From NCBI GenBank assembly GCA_023664625.1, contig JAMPFD010000005.1:1-64000 (forward strand): DNA of 64,000 bases, read 5' to 3'. The DNA is from Bacillota bacterium. Lineage in GTDB: Bacteria > Bacteroidota > Bacteroidia > Bacteroidales > Bacteroidaceae. The position numbers and the translations under genes were made by a program. The notes below the pieces were generated by a model. It ran no database searches. It was given only the letters and a program-made list of their open reading frames with translations, and had not been told where the DNA came from. This document shows, piece after piece, positions 45,032 through 53,721 of this stretch (positions are counted from its first letter, which is position 1; every line of letters starts with the position of its first letter).

Positions 45032-46640
45032 TTACATTTCCTTCTCCTCCCACTCCTCGATGGTTCCTGTTTCGGAAGAGAAGCTCACTCCTATGCAGTG
45101 CACCGTGCGGGATTCCGTGGCGTAGGGCTGAGCGTAGCCTTTCTCTTCTATCTGCCGGAGGGCTTCCTGGGCTGTGCCGTCGAGCTTGAACTCGAAGATG
45201 TATACGTCAGCGGCGGTCTCCACTATGCAGTCGGCACGCCCCTTGCTGTTCTGCTTCTCCGTGTATACGGCGTAGCAGCTTATCATGCGCATGATGAGGT
45301 ATATCGTATAGTGGAAATAACGTTCACGCTCCGGCTCGCTGTCCTTACGGCGCATGGTGTAGGGCACACTTGAAAGAAACGTGGTGAAGAGGTTGCGGAG
45401 GGTATCCGTGTCGCCTTCCTCCATGGCGTCTATGACTTCTATCACCCAGCCGCCGACTCTTTTCCCGTTCTTGAAGTAGTTGGCGGCGACAAGGGTGACG
45501 AAGCCGTTCTTGACTTCGTTATTGGGAAAGTCGAGAAGGTAGGTGTTGACGTTGGGCTTGTATTTCTTCACCGTGAGATAGCCGCTCTGGTATATCATCG
45601 GGAGGGGAAGTTCGATGTCGGCCTTGTAGTCTATGAATTCTTCTGCCCGATAATATTTGCCTGTCAGTTCATTGAGGTTCTCGCCGGTGTGGGTGAGTAG
45701 GCGGATAAGGTAGGACGGCGTGCCGGTCTTGAACCAGTAGTCTTCTATTTTCTTTGCGTCAAGTGCGTTGAGCACGCTGAAAGGATTGTAGATGTCGAGC
45801 ATCTCTTCAGAGAAGTGGTAGCCGTCATAGCGTTTCTTCAGGCGGGCGCGCATCTCATTGGCGGAGCACCGGAACTTGACGGCCATCTCCTCTATGCGTC
45901 CGGCAAAGACGGTGTGGAGCTCTTCCTCGGTTATGCCGCAGAGGGCTTCGTAGCGGGAGTCCATGCTGATGTCCCGCGGCTGGTTGAAGCCGCGGAACAC
46001 GCTGACCTGGGAGAATTTCGTCACGCCGGTGAGCAATACGAACTGAAGGTCCTGGTCGGCGGCCTTGAAGACAGAGTAGAAGCCTTTCAGGATGTCGCGG
46101 TGGGTGTCTTCTATGAGACGGGGCTTGCCGTCGGCGGTGGCGTGGACGGTGTTGTCTACAAGCCCGGTGTCGAGGACGTCGAGAAGGGGCTTGTCATACT
46201 CGTCGATAAGGACGACACATCTTTTCCCTGTCGTCTTGTGGGCCTGACTCAGGACATAGAGAAAGCGGTCGCCGAAGTTCTTGCCATGCGGGTCATGACC
46301 GTATTCGTCTTCCCACGTGGCAATAGCATTCTCTATCTTATTCTCCAGCACTCCGGGCTGTGTGAAGTTCTCCCCGTTGAAGTCTATATGGAACACAGGA
46401 TGCTCCGCCCATTCCGTCTCGAGGCTGTCGATTGCAAGGCCGCGGAACAGTTCCCTGTCGCCCAGGAAATAGTATTTCAGGGTGGAGACGAGGAGACTCT
46501 TGCCGAAACGGCGCGGACGGCTGAGAAAATAGATTGTGCCGTTGCTGACCAGGTCATATATCAGACGGGTTTTGTCTACATAAACAAAGCCGCCTGATAT
46601 AATTTTCTTGAAATCCTGGATGCCTATAGGGTAACTTCAT
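45032..46640 (-). pseudogene. AAA-ATPase / PD-(D/E)XK nuclease-domain protein, frameshifted at codon 3
   Basis: A member of the abundant Bacteroidetes family joining an N-terminal AAA-ATPase-like domain (PF09820 type) to a C-terminal PD-(D/E)XK nuclease-like domain. The ATG at 46640 reads M-K and then leaves frame. Dropping one of the two A bases at 46633-46634 gives MKYPIGIQDFKKIISGGF, the usual family start, followed by RPRRFGKSLL as Walker A. CVVLIDEYDKPL is Walker B. RADCIVETAADVYIFEFKLD is the nuclease-like motif. In the given sequence the only in-frame start is GTG 46396, which removes Walker A. The gene is thus either recently broken, rescued by slippage, or affected by a read error. 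Function of the family is unknown. It splits the fructan locus. Confidence 0.85.
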
Positions 46641-46686
46641 GACTCTCTGGTTTACGGTTAGGGATGATGAATATTTTTTTCTTCCG

Positions 46687-46694
46687 CAAAGATA
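46687..46694 (-). promoter_or_regulatory. -7 element for the AAA-ATPase gene
   Basis: TATCTTTG on the minus strand, 47 bp before ATG 46640. An ATTG lies about 20 bp further upstream. It shows that the inserted gene carries its own promoter. Confidence 0.55.
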
Positions 46695-46845
46695 ATGTTT
46701 TTATTTCAAAAACACAATTTTTCAAGGAACAAGTTTTATGGTTTTTGAGTCATGCTGCATAAATTAAAGACAGACGGTGTGGCGTCAAGCACCCGCTCTT
46801 TCATAAAAATCATAAACAAACGCCGGGAAGAGGAGTTGTCCTGCT

Positions 46846-46913
46846 ATGAAAAATCGTGCAAACGATGAAAAATATTCGTCAAAGCATATTTTTTCGCATG
46901 TTATGCAAAATAT
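46846..46913. promoter_or_regulatory. Candidate regulator-binding region upstream of susC
   Basis: Two direct copies of ATGAAAAAT (46846-46854, 46865-46873) lie 19 bp apart, followed by GCATA...TCGCATGTTATGC. It is 68-95 bp before the -7 element, a suitable place for the AraC-type output domain of the sensor. A related GTGCA...AAAATGATGG occurs on the minus strand near 41929-41946 in the divergent GH32/sensor region. Assignment is tentative. Confidence 0.35.
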
Positions 46914-46940
46914 TTCACACACATTTATCATCAAATATTA

Positions 46941-46948
46941 TAATTTTG
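46941..46948 (+). promoter_or_regulatory. -7 element for susC
   Basis: TAATTTTG at 46941-46948, 40 bp before the susC ATG. No good TTTG at -33, as expected for an activated promoter. The gap 46641-46988 holds this, the ATPase promoter and the direct repeats; no gene is seen. Confidence 0.55.
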
Positions 46949-46988
46949 CGCCGGAATTCAACAAAAACCTATCGTAAAACCTAAAACA

Positions 46989-49900
46989 ATGAAAAAAACA
47001 ATCCTCAGTGCCTTATTCCTGCTACTGGCAGTGATATATGCACAAGCACAGAGTTTAACCGTACAAGGAACTGTGCTTTCGGCAACTGACGACGAGCCGC
47101 TTATCGGCGCGAGCGTCATCTCCAGCGTAAAAGGTTCCTCAGGTGTCACTACCGACATCAACGGCAATTTCACCCTTACCGTGACAGAAGGCTCTGAACT
47201 TACAGTATCTTTTGTCGGGTTCGAGACCAAGACAGTAAAGGCATCATCAGAGATGACCATACGTCTTTCAGAAGACTCCGAATTACTTAACGAAGTTGTC
47301 GTCGTAGGCTATTCCACAGAGAAGAAGTCAGACTTGACAGGTTCCGTTTCTGTTGTCAAGATGAAAGATGTTGCCGACACACCTACAGGCAATGTTATCC
47401 AGTCATTGCAGGGACGAGTGGCAGGCATGACTGTCACCACCGACGGCACTCCGGGCGGTCTGAGCACAGGTACATCAATCCGAGGAGCCTCATCATTCAG
47501 AAGTGATGCAAATAGCCCTCTCTATGTCATTGACGGTGTGATGACACGTGAGAATCCCGGCACTATCATCAACAGCAATGACGTAGAATCCATTCAAGTG
47601 CTCAAGGATGCAGCGTCAGCATCAATCTACGGTGCGCAGGCGGCAAACGGTGTTATTATAATAACTACGAAACGTGCAAAATCAGGCGAGGCAAAAGTCA
47701 CTTTCGATGCCACACTGACAGCACAGACTTACAACAGCGGCCTTGACCTCATGGACGCTTACCAGTGGGGTGATGTCTACTGGTCGGCTTACAAATACGC
47801 ACATAACGGGAACACCCCGTCATCTGCCATCTATGGCAACGGAGCAACGGCACATCTCCAGACCTACAAGAATCTGAACGGCGTGGATGTCAACCCACAA
47901 ACAACCGACTGGGAGAATGAAATCCATCATACAGCACTGATGCAGACCTACAGCATCGGTCTTGCCAAAGGAACGGAAAACGGTTCATCCTCCCTCTCAC
48001 TGAGCTATCTCGACCATGACGGCATTGTGAAAGGTTCTGACTTCCAGCGCATAAACTCACGTTTCAGTTCTGACTACGGCTTCCTCCGCAACCGTCTGAA
48101 AGTCGGCGGCAATGTAGCTGTCAACTGGTGGCGGGCACATTACATGCCTGACGGAGCAGAGGAGAATGCCGTAAAGCAGCATCCTGCAAAAGCCGTTTAT
48201 GACGCAGAAGGCGTATATGTCGACCAGATCAACGACATCCTCGGAGATGCTCCAAACATGATGCGCCTCATTGAGAACAACAAAGGCAACGGTCATTCTT
48301 ACTGGCGCGTATTCGGCAATGTCTATCTTCAGATAGAGCCTGTCAAGAACCTTATACTCAAGACAAACTTCGGCATAAACTACTATAACGAGACAAACAA
48401 GACTTTCGAACCGGCATGGCTGCGCGACGATGTAAACAAGCTGACACAGTCTACCGCCAAGAACGAAGACTGGGTATGGACAAATACCGCACAGTACAAC
48501 ATGGATCTCGGCAAGCACTCCATCATGGCTCTTGCCGGCATAGAATCAAAGAAATATCATAACGAGAGTTTCTTCGGCTATGGCACCAAACTTACCATAG
48601 AAGACCCCAACTATCTGTATCTCGGGAATGTCACCTCCGGAAAAGATGTCGGAGCGGGAGCATCCAACTATTCCATGTTCTCAGGCTTTGGAAAGATAAA
48701 TTACACCTATGACAACAAGTATCTGGCTTCATTCACCATCCGCAGGGACGCATCTTCACGGCTTTCAAAGATTCACAACTATGACTGGTTCCCTTCAATC
48801 TCTGCAGGCTGGAGAATCTCACAGGAGAACTTCATGGAGAATACCCGCTCATGGCTTTCCGATCTCAAGCTGCGCGGCTCTTACGGTGTGAACGGCAACG
48901 ATCTCATAGACAACGAAGCTTTCTATGCGAAATATCTCATGAGCCTCAACCGTGGTTCATACAACATGAGCGGAGACGGCAAGACTCTTGAACCGGGAGC
49001 CTACCGCATCCGCACGACAAACCCTGACCTGAAATGGGAGAAGACACGCCAGTTCAACATCGGTGTCGATGCCGGATTCCTTGGCAACCGCCTCACAGTT
49101 TCCATTGACTATTTTTACAAGCGCACTACCGACATGCTCGTTGAAAAACCATATATCGCCACTATCGGCGAAGGCGGGTACTGCTGGTATAACGGTGGCG
49201 AAATGACCAACAAAGGCTTTGAAAGCCAGATAGACTGGCGCTCTCGCATAGGAAATGACTTCTCCTACAACATCGGACTCAACTTCACTGTCTCAAAGAA
49301 CAAGGTGACCGACCTTCTTGATGACATCTACTACAGCTACGGCGGCGGTTATGCCAACCATTCTCTCGTAGGCCATTCTCTCGGCTCTTGGATGGGCTTC
49401 AAGACTGACGGTGTGTTCCATACTCAGGAGGAAGTTGATGAATACTGCCGGACATACAAGGTTGAGTTCGGAAATCCGGCTGTGGGACGCATAAAATATG
49501 TTGATGCCGACGGTGACGGCAAAATAAACTACAACGACCGCACATGGCTTGGCTGCGACCTGCCTAAGGCACAGTTCGGACTTAACCTCGGCGCAAACTG
49601 GAAGGGCTTCGACCTGAGCATGTTCTTCACAGCGATCATCAGGGACGCGTTCAACAACTCCAAGTACTACACAGACCTGTTCCAGTGCTGGAACGGCAAT
49701 CACGGAACAACACTCGTGGAGGCAGCAAATGCCTACGAACGTTTCCTCGAAACAGGATACTACGACTGTGACACCCCGGCTCCTACAACTGATAATAATA
49801 ATAACGAACATGAAGTTTCGGAGTTCCATATCGAGAACGGCTCTTTCCTGCGCATGAAGACCCTGACCTTTGGCTATTCCCTGCCGGCGGCAATCCGCAC

Positions 49901-50048
49901 CAAACTTCATCTGAACAATGCCCGCATCTATTTTCAGGCACAGAACCTGTTCACAATAACAGGCTATTCCGGAGCAGATCCTGAGGGACTCGGCTACCCT
50001 TACGCCCTGCCTCGCTCATACACCCTGGGCATACAGTTCGGCTTCTGA
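46989..50048 (+). CDS. SusC/RagA-family TonB-dependent transporter
   Basis: A 1019-residue outer-membrane transporter. Signal peptide residues 1-20 (ending AQA). A carboxypeptidase-D-like N-terminal domain (about 22-95, VQGTVLSATDDEPLIGASV) precedes the LNEVVVVGYSTEKKSDLTGS segment and the plug domain (VIQSLQGRVAGM, SPLYVIDGVM, ASIYGAQAANGVI). The 22-strand barrel ends in the aromatic C-terminus YTLGIQFGF. It imports oligosaccharides captured with its SusD partner using TonB energy. Given the neighbouring GH32 genes, the likely substrate is a fructan; levan versus inulin cannot be told from the sequence. Confidence 0.95.
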   Translation: MKKTILSALFLLLAVIYAQAQSLTVQGTVLSATDDEPLIGASVISSVKGSSGVTTDINGNFTLTVTEGSELTVSFVGFETKTVKASSEMTIRLSEDSELLNEVVVVGYSTEKKSDLTGSVSVVKMKDVADTPTGNVIQSLQGRVAGMTVTTDGTPGGLSTGTSIRGASSFRSDANSPLYVIDGVMTRENPGTIINSNDVESIQVLKDAASASIYGAQAANGVIIITTKRAKSGEAKVTFDATLTAQTYNSGLDLMDAYQWGDVYWSAYKYAHNGNTPSSAIYGNGATAHLQTYKNLNGVDVNPQTTDWENEIHHTALMQTYSIGLAKGTENGSSSLSLSYLDHDGIVKGSDFQRINSRFSSDYGFLRNRLKVGGNVAVNWWRAHYMPDGAEENAVKQHPAKAVYDAEGVYVDQINDILGDAPNMMRLIENNKGNGHSYWRVFGNVYLQIEPVKNLILKTNFGINYYNETNKTFEPAWLRDDVNKLTQSTAKNEDWVWTNTAQYNMDLGKHSIMALAGIESKKYHNESFFGYGTKLTIEDPNYLYLGNVTSGKDVGAGASNYSMFSGFGKINYTYDNKYLASFTIRRDASSRLSKIHNYDWFPSISAGWRISQENFMENTRSWLSDLKLRGSYGVNGNDLIDNEAFYAKYLMSLNRGSYNMSGDGKTLEPGAYRIRTTNPDLKWEKTRQFNIGVDAGFLGNRLTVSIDYFYKRTTDMLVEKPYIATIGEGGYCWYNGGEMTNKGFESQIDWRSRIGNDFSYNIGLNFTVSKNKVTDLLDDIYYSYGGGYANHSLVGHSLGSWMGFKTDGVFHTQEEVDEYCRTYKVEFGNPAVGRIKYVDADGDGKINYNDRTWLGCDLPKAQFGLNLGANWKGFDLSMFFTAIIRDAFNNSKYYTDLFQCWNGNHGTTLVEAANAYERFLETGYYDCDTPAPTTDNNNNEHEVSEFHIENGSFLRMKTLTFGYSLPAAIRTKLHLNNARIYFQAQNLFTITGYSGADPEGLGYPYALPRSYTLGIQFGF

Positions 50049-50093
50049 TAATATATTAAACAGCATCAACCTTAACTAAAAAAAACGTCAATA

Positions 50094-51860
50094 ATGAAAC
50101 TACACAATATATTCCTGGCTTTCGGATTAGCTGTGATGCTTACAGCCTGCAGCGACGATTTTCTGGAGAACACTCCTCAGGGAAGCCTTTCTGACGGTGT
50201 CATGAACTCTACGGAGTCTATAGACCTCTTGGTCAACTCTGCCTATGCGGGACTCAGCGGTTTCACCAACGAGCAGGACGATCCATGGGTACGCCCTACT
50301 TCAAACTGGAGCTTCGGTGAGGTCCGTGCCGACAATGCCTATAAAGGTGGTGGCGGTGAAGGAGACCTTTGGGACATCCATGCCATGGAGACTTTCCAGG
50401 TGCAGTCCAACAACGGTAATCTCGACGGCAAGTGGTTCAATCTCTACAGCCTCATCTCCAGGTGCAACGCCGCACTCCGTGTTCTCAACGCCGCAGACCC
50501 TGCGGTGGTGAAAGTAAAGGATTCACGCATAGCAGAGATGAAGGTCTTGCGCTCACATTTCTATTTCGAGCTTGTGCGCCTCTTCAATCAGGTTCCATAT
50601 ATGGATGAGAATCTTCCTGAAGCGGAATATGTCAACGTTCCCAATAACGAATTCACACGTGAGAAGCATCTCGCCCGCATTGCCAATGAACTCCTTGAGG
50701 CGTCAAAGTCCCTGCCTGAGCGCCAGTCTGAAGTGGGACGCATAAACAGAAACATCGCTCTGGCATACGCCGCAAAGGTTAAACTTTATCAGGCTTACGA
50801 ACAGAATCCTGAGACCCACGCCGTAGTGAAAGTCAACAAGGAACTGCTGGAGGAAGTCGTTGAACTCATCAACCGTGTACAAGGCTACCGGCTACTGCCT
50901 GACTTCCAAGGACTTGACCTTGTGGCAAACGAGAACGGGCCGGAGTCGGTATTCGCAATACAGTATTCCATGAACGACAACTCTGAAAACGGCGGACGCA
51001 TAAACTGGAGTAACCTTCTCAACTCTCCGGGTGGAAACAGTCCTTACCACGGCGACGGATTCTTCCTCCCGTCGCAGGATCTCATCAACGCTTACCAGAC
51101 TGACGAGAACGGCCTGCCTGTCTTCGACTACCAGCAGAAGCCTGACTACGGCGTTGTCACATTCATTGACGACGACCACCAGACTCTCAGCAACACCGAG
51201 CCGAACGTTGACCCACGCCTTGATTTTGTCGTAGGCCGTCCTACCATAACATACAAGACATACAAGGCCACTCCATGCCAGTCATGGGTGAGAGACAGAG
51301 GCGTCTACGGCCACAACTGTGCCAAACGTTTCTGGGTGTCTCCTGAGTCTTCCGACATGTACCAGGGCTGGCCTTGGGGAGCGTCGCAGCTCAATTGGCA
51401 GATCATACGCTATGCCGACCTGCTGCTTTACAAGGCGGAGGCTCTCATAGAGATTGGCGGCGACGGTCTCGAAGAGGCACGCACGCTGATTAACGAAGTG
51501 CGCGGACGTGCCATGAACAGTAAGTACGTGAAGGACTTCAGCAATCCTGACAAGGATGCCGCCAACTACAAGATTGGTCTTTATCCTGCCGAAGGCTGGA
51601 CACAGGACTATGCACGCCAGGCTCTCCGCACCGAGATGCGCCTTGAGAAGGCTCTTGAGGGCGAACGCTTCTTCGACCTCGTGCGCTGGGGCATTGCCAA
51701 GGACGTGATGACTGCTTATTTCAAAGCCGAGAAGGACACGCGCATCTACTACCAGAATGCTAAGTTTGATGACGGCGAGGAGTATTACCCTATCCCTGTA
51801 GCACAGTATAACTTCTCTCTTGGAAAATATAAGCAGAACCCCGGCTATCCGGCTTTCTAA
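50094..51860 (+). CDS. SusD/RagB-family glycan-binding lipoprotein
   Basis: A 588-residue surface lipoprotein with lipobox VMLTAC (Cys19) followed by SDDFLENTPQG, typical of SusD proteins. The TPR-like helical scaffold and the C-terminal RagB/SusD domain (LRTEMRLEKALEGERFFDLVRWG) are intact, as is the C-terminal YPIPVAQY...NPGY block. It caps the SusC barrel and binds the glycan. Gap to susC is 45 bp. Confidence 0.95.
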   Translation: MKLHNIFLAFGLAVMLTACSDDFLENTPQGSLSDGVMNSTESIDLLVNSAYAGLSGFTNEQDDPWVRPTSNWSFGEVRADNAYKGGGGEGDLWDIHAMETFQVQSNNGNLDGKWFNLYSLISRCNAALRVLNAADPAVVKVKDSRIAEMKVLRSHFYFELVRLFNQVPYMDENLPEAEYVNVPNNEFTREKHLARIANELLEASKSLPERQSEVGRINRNIALAYAAKVKLYQAYEQNPETHAVVKVNKELLEEVVELINRVQGYRLLPDFQGLDLVANENGPESVFAIQYSMNDNSENGGRINWSNLLNSPGGNSPYHGDGFFLPSQDLINAYQTDENGLPVFDYQQKPDYGVVTFIDDDHQTLSNTEPNVDPRLDFVVGRPTITYKTYKATPCQSWVRDRGVYGHNCAKRFWVSPESSDMYQGWPWGASQLNWQIIRYADLLLYKAEALIEIGGDGLEEARTLINEVRGRAMNSKYVKDFSNPDKDAANYKIGLYPAEGWTQDYARQALRTEMRLEKALEGERFFDLVRWGIAKDVMTAYFKAEKDTRIYYQNAKFDDGEEYYPIPVAQYNFSLGKYKQNPGYPAF

Positions 51861-51944
51861 AAAAGGTTAGTTTAATATACATAAAATTTATCACCGGAAC
51901 ACTGGCGGAATTTGACAAAAGTTCCTTACAGAGCCGGCTTAACA

Positions 51945-51986
51945 CAAGGGGAGAAGTGGTTGGGAAACCTGTTCTCCCTTGCTTTT
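51945..51986 (+). terminator. Terminator-like hairpin in the susD-GH32 spacer
   Basis: CAAGGGGAGAA (51945-51955) pairs with TTCTCCCTTG (51972-51981) with one bulged G, followed by CTTTTAG. It ends about 14 bp before the second GH32 start, so it may act as an attenuator that lowers GH32 expression relative to susCD. Confidence 0.55.
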
Positions 51987-51999
51987 AGATAATGTAATT

Positions 52000-53499
52000 A
52001 TGATGAGAAACATATTGCTGAAACTTTTCCTTCCTGCCGTCTGCCTTACAGCCGCAGCGGAGAACTTACAGAGTGACTATGGCGAGAAATGGCGACCCCA
52101 ATATCACTATACTCCTGCCCACAGATGGATAGGCGACCCTTGCGGACTGGTTCATTTCAACGGGAAATTCCATGCTTACTGCTGGGGTGCGGCTGAGTCT
52201 GACGACATGATCCACTGGACAGAGATAAACAGCGAAGCAATCCATGACATCCCTAAAGGCACATCTCCATTTACGGGAAGTGTGGCAATAGACCGTAACA
52301 ACTCTGCCGGATATGGAAAAAACGCTTTCATTGCCGCTTTCACATCCTTCGACGAGCAGTCGAAGAAACAGTCGCAGTCCATTGCCTTCAGCCATGATGA
52401 AGGCAGAACGTTCCATTACTACGACCTTAACCCTGTGATAGACACCTGGAGCACGGAGTTCCGTGACCCTACGGTGTTGTGGGACGAGACTTCCGGACGG
52501 TGGATAATGGCAGTGGCAAAGGCTTTGGAGAAAAAAGTGGCGTTCTATGGCTCTGATGATCTGAAACAATGGCAATGGCTCAGCGACTTTGGCCCTGCCG
52601 GCGACAGCGAAAAGTCGTGGGAATGCCCTGACCTCTTCCGTCTTCCTGTGAAAGGCTCAGGGGAGAAAAAGTGGGTGCTGCTGGTCTCCGTAAACTGGGC
52701 GAGGGAACAATATTTCACAGGAACATTCGATGGCATGCGATTCATTCCTGACAGCCTCACACCACAACCGCTGTATGTTGATGCCGGACTTGACTACTAT
52801 GCCTCGCGTACCTTTCAGGATTATGACGGCTCTCTCCCCGGAGTGTATTCACTGGGATGGGTCTCCACATGGGACTATGCACAGCACGTCCCCACGGAAT
52901 ACGGCAAGGGTGTGTGGTCACTGCCGAGGGAACTTTCGTTGAGAAAGACTGCCGAGGGGCTGCGTCTCGTACAGGAGCCTGTCCGTAACCTGAGGCTTCT
53001 GCGCGGAAAGCAACGCACGCTCTCACGCAGACTGAAGGCCGGAGTCATGCCACTGCCTGCCGCCATGGAGATGAACAACCAGTATGAACTGTCGGCAACA
53101 TTCTCTACCTGGAAAAATGATGTCTTCGGCATAAACCTATGCACAGGAAACGACAGGAAGGTTACGCTGACATACGATGTATCGGCACAGACTCTGATGC
53201 TTGACCGTACCAATGCTTCTGAACGTCTCATTCCGAAATTCGAACGCATGGCATTTGCCAAGGTTGCCCCTGATGGAGAAACGCTAAACCTTGACATTTT
53301 CGTTGACAAGTCTGTCATTGAGGTCTACGCAAACGGTGGCGAATGCGTAATGACAGCCCTGATATTCCCAGGCGATGCCGACACCGGTGCCGAGATGTTC
53401 TCCCTACGCGGCGGAAACGAGGTAAGCCTTTCCATCTACCCCATGGCTTCGGTATGGAGAAATAGCTCTGTTAACCCCATTGGGAAAAAGAAAAAGTAA
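52000..53499 (+). CDS. GH32 beta-fructosidase with altered nucleophile motif
   Basis: A 499-residue secreted GH32 enzyme (signal to about residue 20). The nucleophile Asp46 is kept but the usual WMNDPNG reads WIGDPCG (43-49), so two Asn that line the -1 subsite are replaced by Gly and Cys. FRDP (154-157) and SWECPDL with acid/base Glu208 are intact. The C-terminal sandwich has IFVDKSVIEVYANGG. ATG 52000 or 52003 is preferred over an upstream TTG because it gives a proper signal peptide. Last gene of the susCD arm. It probably acts on fructan fragments, perhaps with a changed specificity. Confidence 0.93.
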   Translation: MMRNILLKLFLPAVCLTAAAENLQSDYGEKWRPQYHYTPAHRWIGDPCGLVHFNGKFHAYCWGAAESDDMIHWTEINSEAIHDIPKGTSPFTGSVAIDRNNSAGYGKNAFIAAFTSFDEQSKKQSQSIAFSHDEGRTFHYYDLNPVIDTWSTEFRDPTVLWDETSGRWIMAVAKALEKKVAFYGSDDLKQWQWLSDFGPAGDSEKSWECPDLFRLPVKGSGEKKWVLLVSVNWAREQYFTGTFDGMRFIPDSLTPQPLYVDAGLDYYASRTFQDYDGSLPGVYSLGWVSTWDYAQHVPTEYGKGVWSLPRELSLRKTAEGLRLVQEPVRNLRLLRGKQRTLSRRLKAGVMPLPAAMEMNNQYELSATFSTWKNDVFGINLCTGNDRKVTLTYDVSAQTLMLDRTNASERLIPKFERMAFAKVAPDGETLNLDIFVDKSVIEVYANGGECVMTALIFPGDADTGAEMFSLRGGNEVSLSIYPMASVWRNSSVNPIGKKKK

Positions 53500-53530
53500 T
53501 GCTGATGTTATTATATTTATTAAACAATGT

Positions 53531-53563
53531 GGACGACGCACGGAACCGTGCGCCGTCCTTTTT
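53531..53563 (+). terminator. Strong rho-independent terminator
   Basis: A 13-bp stem with one A-C mismatch (53531-53543 with 53546-53558, loop AA) is followed by five T residues at 53559-53563. It ends the susC-susD-GH32 operon 32 bp after the stop codon. Confidence 0.9.
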
Positions 53564-53721
53564 CTTGTTTCTACGGTTGGACGGTTATATGGCTTTCGGA
53601 ACTCGGCATGCGGTACGGGACGCCCCGCGGCACGGACGGCGGCAAAACTAATCTCCATATAGCCGCAAGTCAGTCCGGCGGGACAATGCCTACCAAAGGG
53701 ATTCTTACCGGGAAAAGCCCG

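Noticed and set aside
45032..46396. GTG at 46396 as the true start of the AAA-ATPase gene
   Set aside because: It would remove Walker A and about 80 residues that are clearly encoded upstream in the same frame.
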